Of a DNA stretch of 24,829 bases, positions 7,893-15,450 are shown in pieces (within the stretch, counting starts at the first letter, position 1; each line of letters begins with the position of its first letter). Origin of the DNA: Alphaproteobacteria bacterium UBA6347 (GTDB taxonomy: Bacteria; Pseudomonadota; Alphaproteobacteria; CAAGCB01; CAG-977); the NCBI GenBank assembly GCA_002440235.1, contig DJRZ01000044.1, positions 1 through 24,829 on the forward strand, read 5' to 3'. The notes under the pieces were generated by a model, which made no database searches, had not been told where the DNA came from, and saw only the letters and a list, made by a program, of their open reading frames with translations. Both the position numbers and the translations under genes were made by a program.

Positions 7893-9725
7893 TTATCTGC
7901 CCGCGGTTTTCGCCTGTTTCAGCAAAGCGGGGGACGGCCTCGTCCGATCCATGCCCAGCGTTTCGGTCAGGCGTTCCAGTTTGTCGACGTAACCTTTCAT
8001 CATGCCCAGCCCCTGTTTCCAAAAATCGGGTTTGGACGTGTCCAGACCGAACGGTTCCAACAGCTTGGAATAATGTTCGGTCGAACCCTTTGACAGCATT
8101 TCCTTGTATTTTTTCGGGAAATCCCCGACCGCGCCGTCTTCGTACGTTTTGTACAGCGACGCCGTCAGGCATTCGCCGAACGCGTAGCCGTACACGTAAA
8201 ACGGCGTGCGCAGCAAATGCGGCACGTCAGCCCACGACGACGACGTGCGGTCGTCGTTTTCGACGGCGGGTCCCAGCATGGCGCGTTGCGTTTTCGTCCA
8301 GATGCCGTTCAAGTCCCGCGCGTCGACTTTCCCCCGTTCCCGAACGGCGTCGTGAACTTCCGTTTCGTAATGATGCAGGGCGACCTGCCGGAACGTCGTC
8401 AGCATGACGCGCGTCATCTTGTCGGACAGCAGGGCGAAACGCCGTTTCGGGTCTGTTTCGTTTTTCAGCATTTGGTTGAACGCCAGCGTTTCGCCGAAAA
8501 TCGAGGCGGTTTCCTCGATCGTGACGGGCATGTTCATTCCCAGAGAACCGTTTTTCTTCGCCAGTTCGTAATGAATGCCGTGCCCCAGTTCGTGCGCCAA
8601 AGCCAGAACGTCGTTCGTCGTGCCGTTGAAATTCATTTTGACGCAGGCTTTGCCGTTCGCGACGGGCTGGGCGTATTCGCCGCCCTCTTTGCCGGCGCGG
8701 GGTTCGGCGTCGATGCGCTTTTCGTCAAAGAACGCCTGCGCGATGTCCCCCATTTCGGCATCAAAGCCGCGATAGGCGGACAGGACGATGTCTTTCGCCT
8801 CGTCGAAAGTGTAGCGGCGCGGTTCGACGCCGGCGACGGGCGCGTTTCTGTCCCAGTATCCGATTTCGCCGCGTCCCAGCCATTTGGCTTTCAGCGCGTA
8901 GAAACGGTGCGCGACGCCGGGGGCGTAATCGTCGACGGACGAAACCAGCGCGTCGACGACGCCGTTTTCGACTCCGTTCGATCTGTTGCGTTCCTCGACG
9001 GGGGATTTGAATCCGGACAGGTCGTCGGAAACCTGTTTCGCGCGCGCGACGGTCGTCACGATTTTTGCGAAAACGTCGCCGCGGCTTTTATATCCGTCGT
9101 TCAGCGCCAGTCCCGCTTTCAGCCTGTCGCCGGCGTCGGCGGAATAGGACAGCGCGTACAGCGCGTCCGCCGTGACTTTTTCGCCGTCCAGTTTAAAATC
9201 GATGCCGCCGCGCGTTTTGTCGTACAGGCGCAAAGCCCGCCGCGCGTCGCCGTCCGCGCGGTTCAATTTTTTCGCTTGCGCGGCGGTCGGAGTCGGACGT
9301 TTTTGCGCGCGCGTCCGTTCGATCCAGAAAGTGAACCGGCGGGCTTGCGGCGTCGTCGTCAGGCGGGACAGCTTTTCTTCGGGCATGCCGGCGATTTCGG
9401 ATTCGAAAAATCCGATTTCGTCATAGATTTTTCCGGTTCTTTCGGCTGTTTTTTCGTAAAAGGCGGCGACGTCGTCCGAATCCGTCGCGACGGAGTAGTT
9501 CATGTAGGCGAACGCGTCGACTTTTTCGACGTCGGCGTTCAACCGGTCGTAATCGACCAGCATTTTCCCGAAATCGTCGGGCGTCATGTTTTCGATTCCG
9601 CCGCGCCCGCGCCGTTCGAAACGCTTTGCCCGCAATTCCGCCGCCGCCAGATCCGCGTCGATCGCCGGATCGTCAATCGATTTGTACAAAAAGCTCAGAT
9701 CCCAGCGGGGAGGCGTCGCGGACAT
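7893..9725 (-). CDS. pepF: Oligoendopeptidase F (M3B family)
   Basis: Cytoplasmic zinc metallopeptidase that cleaves medium-length oligopeptides. The 610-aa product opens with the typical RWDLSFLY stretch. It carries the zinc motif HELGH at 378-382 followed by His385, and a downstream EETAS element (about 404-408) that supplies the third zinc-ligand glutamate. The C-terminal segment LRTPFYVYGYAFGE matches the conserved substrate-binding end of the M3B family. Length is normal for the family. The ATG at 9725 has an AAAGGG ribosome binding site. It is divergent from tldD and convergent with the 212-aa orphan. A candidate promoter overlaps an inverted repeat just upstream. Identification is secure; a signal peptide is not visible. 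Confidence 0.96.
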   Translation of the reverse strand: MSATPPRWDLSFLYKSIDDPAIDADLAAAELRAKRFERRGRGGIENMTPDDFGKMLVDYDRLNADVEKVDAFAYMNYSVATDSDDVAAFYEKTAERTGKIYDEIGFFESEIAGMPEEKLSRLTTTPQARRFTFWIERTRAQKRPTPTAAQAKKLNRADGDARRALRLYDKTRGGIDFKLDGEKVTADALYALSYSADAGDRLKAGLALNDGYKSRGDVFAKIVTTVARAKQVSDDLSGFKSPVEERNRSNGVENGVVDALVSSVDDYAPGVAHRFYALKAKWLGRGEIGYWDRNAPVAGVEPRRYTFDEAKDIVLSAYRGFDAEMGDIAQAFFDEKRIDAEPRAGKEGGEYAQPVANGKACVKMNFNGTTNDVLALAHELGHGIHYELAKKNGSLGMNMPVTIEETASIFGETLAFNQMLKNETDPKRRFALLSDKMTRVMLTTFRQVALHHYETEVHDAVRERGKVDARDLNGIWTKTQRAMLGPAVENDDRTSSSWADVPHLLRTPFYVYGYAFGECLTASLYKTYEDGAVGDFPKKYKEMLSKGSTEHYSKLLEPFGLDTSKPDFWKQGLGMMKGYVDKLERLTETLGMDRTRPSPALLKQAKTAGR

Positions 9726-9948
9726 TGGAAACCCTTTCGGTAAAAGAAACGGAATATTTTACCGCGGATTCCGAAATTCGGGAAGATTTTTTTCGTCTTT
9801 TTCCGTCAACGGCGGTTTCGCGGCGGAAAACGCCGAAACGTCTTTTTGGTTCGCGCTTTTTTGAAAAATCGCGTATGATGTTTTTTCTTAAAGCATTTTT
9901 TGCGAAAAAAATATCCCGAGAATCCCGAATAAAGAAAGGAAACGTTTA
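9726..9948. other. Divergent intergenic region pepF/tldD (222 bp)
   Basis: This is the longest gene-free stretch in the window and is clearly more AT-rich than the flanking genes. Besides the inverted repeat at 9738-9764 it holds an imperfect hairpin around 9814-9839 (GTTTC..GGCG / CGCC..GAAAC) followed by a short T run. TATGAT at 9874-9879 is a possible -10 box for tldD, but it has no convincing -35 box at 16-18 bp. I see no small reading frame with a ribosome binding site. Confidence 0.5.
9738..9764. repeat. Inverted repeat in the pepF leader/promoter
   Basis: CGGTAAAA at 9738-9745 and its exact complement TTTTACCG at 9757-9764 are separated by 11 nt. On the - strand the distal arm contributes to TAAAAT (9756-9761), a good -10 box for pepF, so the repeat would straddle the likely transcription start. 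It could be an operator or an RNA hairpin. No regulator is encoded nearby. Confidence 0.4.
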
Positions 9949-11373
9949 ATGACGGCGCGCGAAATCACGGAAAAATTGTTTTTTGAACGGCTGGACAAGG
10001 AACGGGCAAAGAAAATCGTGCGGGACGCTTTGGCGGGGTGCGACGACGGCGAACTGTTTTTGGAACACGGCTGTTCCGAATGCCTGACGCTGGACGACGG
10101 GCGGATCAAAACGGCGTCGTTCGACGCGACGTCGGGGTTCGGACTGCGCGCGCTGTCGGGCGAGGCCTGCGCCTACGCGATTTCGAACGAAACGGACGAA
10201 GCCGCATTGAAACGCGCGGCGCAAAGCGTTCAGCCCGTCAAATCGGGGGCTGGCGCGACGCTTTATCTGCCGGAAATCAAACAGGCGAAGCCGCTGTACA
10301 CCGACGCCAATCCGCTGTCGCTGACGCCGTTCGCGGACAAGGTCGCGCTGATGGGGGCGATCGACGCCTATCTGCGCGCCAAGGATCCGCGCGTCGTTCA
10401 GGTGTCGGCGGCTTTGTCGGGCGAATGGCGGGCGGTCAAGATTCTGCGCGCCGACGGGACGGAAGCGCAGGACGTCCGACCGCTGGTCAATCTGATGATC
10501 TCCGTCGTCGTTAAGCGGGGCGACCGCATGGAAAGCGGATCCTACGGTTCGGGCGGGCGGTTCGTCTACGATCGTTTGATCGCGGAAACGGCGTGGAAGG
10601 CGTCCGCCGACGAAGCGTTGCGCGCGGCGCTGGTCAATCTGGAATCCGTTCCCGCCCCCGCCGGCGAACTGCCCGTCGTTCTGGGCAACGGCTGGTGCGG
10701 CGTTTTGCTGCACGAAGCCGTCGGACACGGGCTGGAGGGGGATTTCAACCGCAAGGGATCGTCCGTCTTTTCGGGTAAAATCGGCGAACGGGTGGCGGCA
10801 AGGGGCGTCACGGTCGTCGACGACGGCACTTTGCCCGACCGGCGCGGATCGATCACGGTCGACGACGAGGGAACGCCGTCGCAAAGAACAGTTCTGATCG
10901 AGGACGGCGTTTTGAAAAACTATATGCTGGACCGCATGAACGCGCGGCTGACGAACCGCGCGCCGACGGGCAACGGACGCCGCGAATCCTACGCATGCGC
11001 CCCGCAGGTGCGCATGACGAACACGTTTATGACGGCGGGGGACAGGGAACCCGACGAACTGATCGCGTCGGTGAAGCGGGGCGTCTACGCCAAATCTTTC
11101 CACGGCGGGCAGGTGGACATCACGTCGGGCAAGTTCGTTTTCACGTCGGCGGAGGCGTATCTGATCGAAAACGGGAAAATCACCGCCCCGATCAAGGACG
11201 CGACGCTGATCGGCAGCGGGATCGAGGTGATGAACGCCATCGACATGGTGGCGAAGGACGCGTGTTTGGATCAGGGGATCGGATCGTGCGGCAAAGGCGG
11301 GCAAACCGTCCCCGTCGGCGTCGGTCAGCCGTCCGCGCGCATTTCGAAAATCACCGTCGGCGGGCGCGGCTAG
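9949..11373 (+). CDS. tldD: TldD-type metalloprotease subunit
   Basis: Large subunit of the TldD/TldE (PmbA) heterodimeric zinc protease, which degrades unfolded peptides and matures modified peptides such as microcin B17 in enterobacteria. The 474-aa product has the TldD metal motif HEAVGH at 255-260 in the context GWCGVLLHEAVGHGLEGDF. It also has the conserved SGSYGSGGRF stretch near 196-205, a central GTLPDRRGSI-type region, and the C-terminal CGKGGQTVPVGVGQP segment. Length agrees with the roughly 475-480 aa norm. The ATG at 9949 follows AAAGGA at proper spacing. The partner gene tldE/pmbA is not in this window. Identification is secure; the physiological substrate is unknown. Confidence 0.96.
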   Translation: MTAREITEKLFFERLDKERAKKIVRDALAGCDDGELFLEHGCSECLTLDDGRIKTASFDATSGFGLRALSGEACAYAISNETDEAALKRAAQSVQPVKSGAGATLYLPEIKQAKPLYTDANPLSLTPFADKVALMGAIDAYLRAKDPRVVQVSAALSGEWRAVKILRADGTEAQDVRPLVNLMISVVVKRGDRMESGSYGSGGRFVYDRLIAETAWKASADEALRAALVNLESVPAPAGELPVVLGNGWCGVLLHEAVGHGLEGDFNRKGSSVFSGKIGERVAARGVTVVDDGTLPDRRGSITVDDEGTPSQRTVLIEDGVLKNYMLDRMNARLTNRAPTGNGRRESYACAPQVRMTNTFMTAGDREPDELIASVKRGVYAKSFHGGQVDITSGKFVFTSAEAYLIENGKITAPIKDATLIGSGIEVMNAIDMVAKDACLDQGIGSCGKGGQTVPVGVGQPSARISKITVGGRG

Positions 11374-11380
11374 CCGCCCG
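11361..11380 (+). terminator. Possible weak hairpin over the tldD stop codon
   Basis: CGGGC at 11361-11365 pairs with GCCCG at 11376-11380, enclosing a GGCTAGCC core with a two-base bulge. The tldD stop TAG lies in the loop. Only GTTCTT follows, so the T tract is poor. It may be a weak terminator or simply GC-rich sequence. Confidence 0.3.
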
Positions 11381-11383
11381 TTC

Positions 11384-11412
11384 TTGACGCGGCGGCGCGA
11401 TTTGCTTATTCT
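11384..11412 (+). promoter_or_regulatory. Sigma70-type promoter of the GT-C-like gene
   Basis: TTGACG at 11384-11389, a 17-bp spacer and TATTCT at 11407-11412 form a strong promoter. It starts ten bases after the tldD stop, and the ATG at 11441 lies about 28 bp past the -10 box. This argues that the membrane protein is transcribed independently of tldD. Confidence 0.78.
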
Positions 11413-11440
11413 TTGCCAAACGGTCAAAGGATAAAAGGGC

Positions 11441-13225
11441 ATGTACGCTTTTTACAAAAAACACGAATATCTGTTTATTGCGCTGTTCGTTTTGATCGCG
11501 CAGGCGTCTTTGCTGTCCGCGTCGAACGATTTCTACCCCGACACGGACAACTACACCCACGCGCGGCGCGCGCTGGATCTGCTGACGTCGAAAACGTGGG
11601 CGGAAACGCCGTACATGCATTCGAACTATCCGTTCGGCGAAGTGCTGCACTTCACTCGAATCACGGACGTTTTGTGGATTCTGTTTTCATTGCCTCTGAT
11701 GCCGTTCATGACGCTGAAAGACGCCGTTTTCTACGTCGGATACGTTTATCAGGCGGGTATGCTCGTCCTGTCCGCGCTGGCGCTGGCGTGGGGGACGAAG
11801 CCGCTGTGCGGTCCCATTGTCCGGCTGATCGGGGTGTGCCTGTTCTTCGTCCAGCCGTCCGTGTCCGAAACCTACATTTTCACAAAGCCCGACCACCACG
11901 CTTTGGTCGCGTGGCTGACTTTCCTGACGGCGGGCGGGCTGGTCCGCGCGCTGATCGGCAGGGAACCGTCCGCGACGAAAACGGCGGGAATCGCGGCGGC
12001 GCTGTGCCTGTGGGCGTCGGTCGAAGGCGTGCTGATCTATTACGGACTGCTGGCGTCGCTGGCGCTGCTGTACGTCGCGGGCAAGGCGGAAATCAAAACG
12101 GCGTCGTCGTTCTGCCTGTCCGCTTTTTTCGCCGCGCTGGCGTGTCTGGTCGTCAATCCGCCGTTCGAGGGATTCTTCAACCCCGACAACGGGCGGCTGT
12201 CGTTTCTGACGGTGTCCGCGTGGGGGCTGACGGCCGTCGCGATGGCGGTCGCCGCGGAACTGGACGATCGGGGAAAGCTGGCGACCCCGCGGCGCAGGCT
12301 GTCCGCTTTGATCGTTCTGGCGGTCGCGTTCGGGGGATTGCTGTTGACCGTTTTTTCGCCGTCCGTCGTTTTCGCGCCGTACTTTCCCGACGTTATCAAC
12401 GACATTTGGGCGAAAGACATCATTGAACTGCAACCCTCCGTCCGTGAACCGGCGATTTTCTTTCTGGGGGCTTTCCCGTCCGTTCTGGCTCTGGTCGTCG
12501 GGGCGGCGGCGTACGGATTTTGTTCCGAAAAACAGCGCGCCGTTCTGGTGCTGGTCGCCGCGCCGCTGTTGTTGCTGACGGGGCTGGCGCTGACCGCCAT
12601 TCGCTACGCGCGGCTGTCGTCGCTGTTTTCCCCCTACGTCTTTATGGCGGCTTTTTCCCTGCGCGCGGACAAATACGTCTGTTCCGAACGCAAAAAGGGG
12701 GCTTTCCTGTGGTCGGTCTACGCCTTGTTCGCGCTGTATCTGGGGGTGAACTATCATTCGGTGCGCCAGGTCATGAACATGCGCCGTCCGCCGTTCGATC
12801 TGGTCAAGCCCTATCTGCCCGCGGGCGAGGGAAGCGTCCTGTCCGACACGTCGTCGGGTCCCGAAATCATCTGGAAGCTGGACGAAAAAGTGATCGGCAC
12901 GCCGTACCACCGCAACGTCGAAGGCATCGTCGACGACTATATCGCCCTGTTTTCGAACAATCCCGCCGAAATGACCGCCGCGCTGAAAAAACACCGCGTC
13001 AAGGCGATTTTGATCTACGCCGAAATTCCGGGGGTTCCGACTTTGTTTTACGACATGCGGGACCGCTACGCCTTTTTTAAAAACGCGGACAGGACGGACA
13101 CGCTGATGCTGAAAATCGTCGCGAACAAAGATCTGCCCTGCGGCGTGACCGAAGAATTGAACACGCCCGCGCCGTTTCTGCTTTACACCGTCGATTTTTC
13201 CAAATGCGCGGACGGCGGGGAATAA
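11441..13225 (+). CDS. Multi-spanning GT-C/STT3-like putative glycosyltransferase
   Basis: Predicted inner-membrane protein of 594 aa with about eleven or twelve hydrophobic segments to roughly residue 430 and a hydrophilic C-terminal domain of about 160 residues. After the first helix comes DTDNYTHAR (34-42), an acidic motif like the DxD of GT-C glycosyltransferases. HFTRITD follows at 70-76 and a PDHH motif at 150-153. From memory, acidic loop, H-W/F-S/T-R-x-x-D and DHH motifs mark a family of STT3-like membrane proteins in Alphaproteobacteria. These proteins are thought to use polyprenyl-linked sugars as donors. The predicted role is sugar transfer to lipid, glycan or protein on the periplasmic side; donor and acceptor are unknown. 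ATG 11441 has AAAGG and AAGGG upstream. No other cell-envelope sugar genes are nearby. The fold assignment is moderately sure; the function is inferred. Confidence 0.8.
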   Translation: MYAFYKKHEYLFIALFVLIAQASLLSASNDFYPDTDNYTHARRALDLLTSKTWAETPYMHSNYPFGEVLHFTRITDVLWILFSLPLMPFMTLKDAVFYVGYVYQAGMLVLSALALAWGTKPLCGPIVRLIGVCLFFVQPSVSETYIFTKPDHHALVAWLTFLTAGGLVRALIGREPSATKTAGIAAALCLWASVEGVLIYYGLLASLALLYVAGKAEIKTASSFCLSAFFAALACLVVNPPFEGFFNPDNGRLSFLTVSAWGLTAVAMAVAAELDDRGKLATPRRRLSALIVLAVAFGGLLLTVFSPSVVFAPYFPDVINDIWAKDIIELQPSVREPAIFFLGAFPSVLALVVGAAAYGFCSEKQRAVLVLVAAPLLLLTGLALTAIRYARLSSLFSPYVFMAAFSLRADKYVCSERKKGAFLWSVYALFALYLGVNYHSVRQVMNMRRPPFDLVKPYLPAGEGSVLSDTSSGPEIIWKLDEKVIGTPYHRNVEGIVDDYIALFSNNPAEMTAALKKHRVKAILIYAEIPGVPTLFYDMRDRYAFFKNADRTDTLMLKIVANKDLPCGVTEELNTPAPFLLYTVDFSKCADGGE

Positions 13226-13230
13226 AGTTT

Positions 13231-13259
13231 TAGACAGAACGCCCTTTTTTTGGTACAAT
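13231..13259 (+). promoter_or_regulatory. Strong sigma70-type promoter of the HAD/DUF5665/EF-hand cluster
   Basis: TAGACA at 13231-13236, a 17-bp spacer and TACAAT at 13254-13259 each match consensus at five of six positions. The promoter begins five bases after the preceding stop and ends 29 bp before the ATG at 13289, which has an AGGGGG ribosome binding site. Confidence 0.82.
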
Positions 13260-13288
13260 ACGCGTATAAATCGCCAAAAGGGGGAAAT

Positions 13289-14266
13289 ATGACCGATAAA
13301 AAGAACGTCTGCCTGATCGTCAGCGACATCGACAACACGATCGCCGACAAATTCGGCGCGTGGGGCAATTCGCTGGATCATGCTCTGGATTCTCTGGCGC
13401 GTCTGCACAAACGCGACCGCGCGGACATCGAACGGGATTTGCTGGCGCACGTTCCCGACAGCATGAAGCATATTTCCGGTCCCTATATCGGCAAGGATTT
13501 GCGCGCGGACGTCGCCTGCACGCCGTCGCTGAAACCCGATTCGCCCGAAACGGAGCGCGAACAGGAAAAAATTTTCCACCAATGGGACAAGGAAAAAAGC
13601 GTCGCCGAACTGTACGACGGCGCGGCGGCGACAATCCGCAAGATCAAGGCGTCCGGCGCGAAATTCGTCCTTTACACGGATTCGCGCGAATCCGTCTGCG
13701 TGCCGCGTCTGGCGAAAATGGGCATAACGGCGGACATGCTGGACGGGCTGTACGTCCTGCCCGATTTAAAGGACGGCAAGGTCGTCCGCAAGCCCGTTCA
13801 TGGCAAAGCCGCCGAACTGCGCGCCGCGCTGGGGGACAAGCTGGTCGTTCTGGAACCCAAAACGAACAAGCCCAATCCCAAAAACATGCGGCGGATTTTG
13901 GACGATATGGGCGTCAAAGATCCGTCGACGGCGGTCATGGTCGGCGACAATATCCGTTCCGACGGCACGGCGGCGGTCGCGCTGGGAATGAACTACGCGT
14001 GGCAAAAGGGCGGCACCGTCATCGACGAAGCGACGACGCGCTGTTACAGATCCTTTTGTCAGGATCCGAATTACAAACTGACGACGGCGGAACATCTGGA
14101 ACAGATGAACGACGGCAACCGTCCGACCGAAGAGCTGGAAAGCTTCGTCGATCTGAACAAACACTACCGTTTCATGTCGCAAAACGCTTTGGAACGGGCG
14201 AAAAACGCGGAAAAGCGGCGGATCGATCCCGTCGTCGCGCGCGCTTTGACGTCCAAAAACAGATAA
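13289..14266 (+). CDS. HAD-superfamily hydrolase
   Basis: Predicted cytoplasmic phosphatase or phosphohydrolase of 325 aa with the full set of HAD motifs. Motif I is SDIDNT, with nucleophile Asp13 and acid/base Asp15. Motif II is VLYTDS, with Thr130. A candidate motif III lysine is Lys194, in a KPNPKN stretch, and motif IV is VMVGDNIRSDG, with Asp220 and Asp225. A region of about 80 residues between motifs I and II (about 30-110) would be the cap and is largely helical and charged. The C-terminal tail after about residue 265 is hydrophilic and resembles nothing I know. The substrate cannot be read from sequence. The start at ATG 13289 is set by AGGGGG six bases upstream and by its promoter. 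The next gene begins 13 bp after its stop, suggesting an operon. Confidence 0.9.
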   Translation: MTDKKNVCLIVSDIDNTIADKFGAWGNSLDHALDSLARLHKRDRADIERDLLAHVPDSMKHISGPYIGKDLRADVACTPSLKPDSPETEREQEKIFHQWDKEKSVAELYDGAAATIRKIKASGAKFVLYTDSRESVCVPRLAKMGITADMLDGLYVLPDLKDGKVVRKPVHGKAAELRAALGDKLVVLEPKTNKPNPKNMRRILDDMGVKDPSTAVMVGDNIRSDGTAAVALGMNYAWQKGGTVIDEATTRCYRSFCQDPNYKLTTAEHLEQMNDGNRPTEELESFVDLNKHYRFMSQNALERAKNAEKRRIDPVVARALTSKNR

Positions 14267-14279
14267 AACCGCAAAAAAA

Positions 14280-14606
14280 ATGAACGAAAACAAGGAATCG
14301 CCGGACGACGGAAAGACGGATTACGCCAAAGCGTCGTTCGATCTGGTGAGACGGCTGTGCGACGATCTGAATCAGGCGCAGCTGCTGAAATACATCGAAC
14401 TGGTGAACAATCCGAAAAAGCTGTTCTGGCTGAACTTTTTTTCGGGGCTGGCTAAAGGGCTGGGACTGACGATCGGAACGGCGATCGTTCTGACGGTTTT
14501 GTTCAAAGTCACTCAACACATCATTTCGCTGAACATTCCGTACATCACGGTGTGGGTGTCCGAATGGATCGCGCAGGTGTCTACGCTGTTGCGCGCGGGT
14601 AAATAA
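14280..14606 (+). CDS. DUF5665-like small membrane protein
   Basis: Predicted 108-aa inner-membrane protein of unknown function. A charged N-terminal half (1-40) precedes the stretch LVNNPKKLFWLNFFSGLAKG, then a hydrophobic helix around 60-75. A second amphipathic or membrane-associated segment with LNIPYITVWV follows. The 'N-P-K-K-L-x-W-x-N-F-x-x-G-L-A-K-G-L-G' pattern agrees, from memory, with DUF5665, a small alphaproteobacterial family. The ATG at 14280 lies in an A-rich context with no Shine-Dalgarno sequence and only 13 bp after the HAD gene's stop, so translation may depend on coupling or on the A-rich leader. An EF-hand protein gene follows 16 bp after its stop. The reading frame is very likely real; the family name is moderately sure. 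Confidence 0.83.
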   Translation: MNENKESPDDGKTDYAKASFDLVRRLCDDLNQAQLLKYIELVNNPKKLFWLNFFSGLAKGLGLTIGTAIVLTVLFKVTQHIISLNIPYITVWVSEWIAQVSTLLRAGK

Positions 14607-14622
14607 ACCAAAGGAGGGGAGA

Positions 14623-15450
14623 ATGGATAAAAAGATGTTGGCGGCGGCTTTGCCGGCGGTTGTTCTGGCGGCGGCTTTGCCGGCGGCGCGGGCGGAAGAC
14701 TGCGGCGGATACGAATGCGGACTGCCGCCCGTTCAAATGGCGATCGCGCAGCCGCAGGTGCGGGAAATGCTGGGCGGCGCGTTCGATTTGCTGGATTTGA
14801 ACGACGACCGGTACGTTTCCGAAAATGAATACAAACACTTTGTGGACGGCGTCGACGCGGACGGCATGCTGACGCCCGAACAAAAGGCGGAAAAGAAAAA
14901 ACGCGTGGCGGCGATGTTCGACCAGTTCGACGTCAACGGCGACAAACGGCTGGACAAGGAGGAGTTTCAGGCTCTGATCAGCAAGGAAGCCGAATACGGC
15001 GTCGCCGAACGTCAGGCGCAAATGGAGGCGTTCGCCAAAGATCCCGAACTGGCGATGAAAAAAATGAACGAGGCTTTGGGCAAGATGGAGGAATTGTCGA
15101 AAAAGCTGGATTCCATGTCGACGGAGGAAATGGCGGACAACTTTTTAGCCAACATTTCAAGCGGCATCGCCGATGAAAACTGGTTTCAGATGGACGCGAA
15201 CAAAGACGGGTGCGTGACAAAGGACGAATACGTCGCCTATATGTCGAAACCTCAGCCCGCCGGCGCGGATCCCCTGACGCAGCTGACCGCGGCGGAAGCG
15301 GCGGCGGGCTACGACGGGGAAAGGAAAGCCAAGCCGAACTGCCTGACGAAAGAGGAATATCTGCGCAACTACAACGAATTGGTGTCCGCGGACATCGACG
15401 ATCTGCTGGCGGAGGAAGCGAAAGACGACGCCGCGGGCGAAGGGGGCTAG
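14623..15450 (+). CDS. Exported EF-hand calcium-binding protein
   Basis: Predicted periplasmic or secreted protein of 275 aa. Residues 1-24 form a signal peptide, ending in a PAARA-ED type cleavage site and followed by Cys27 and Cys32, which could form a disulfide. Three canonical 12-residue EF loops are visible at 58-69 (DLNDDRYVSENE), 103-114 (DVNGDKRLDKEE) and 191-202 (DANKDGCVTKDE), each with acidic ligands at positions 1, 3, 5 and 12 or conservative replacements. Degenerate loops occur at about 78-89 and 231-245. Between EF2 and EF3 lies a roughly 65-residue helical, methionine-rich segment. Probable calcium sensor or buffer in the envelope; the partner is unknown. The AGGAGGGG ribosome binding site is very strong. 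The C-terminus is acidic. The stop codon overlaps that of the convergent nodT-type gene through a shared CTAG. Confidence 0.92.
   Translation: MDKKMLAAALPAVVLAAALPAARAEDCGGYECGLPPVQMAIAQPQVREMLGGAFDLLDLNDDRYVSENEYKHFVDGVDADGMLTPEQKAEKKKRVAAMFDQFDVNGDKRLDKEEFQALISKEAEYGVAERQAQMEAFAKDPELAMKKMNEALGKMEELSKKLDSMSTEEMADNFLANISSGIADENWFQMDANKDGCVTKDEYVAYMSKPQPAGADPLTQLTAAEAAAGYDGERKAKPNCLTKEEYLRNYNELVSADIDDLLAEEAKDDAAGEGG

Noticed and set aside
6100..8172. Open frame of 690 codons on the - strand across mutY, the orphan gene and the terminator
   Set aside because: It runs antisense through mutY and through a strong hairpin, and no domain is recognisable.
11687..13582. Open frame of 631 codons on the - strand opposite the GT-C gene
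   Set aside because: It is antisense to a membrane protein with clear motifs and runs through the TAGACA/TACAAT promoter. It has the Arg/Gln-rich composition typical of shadows in this genome.
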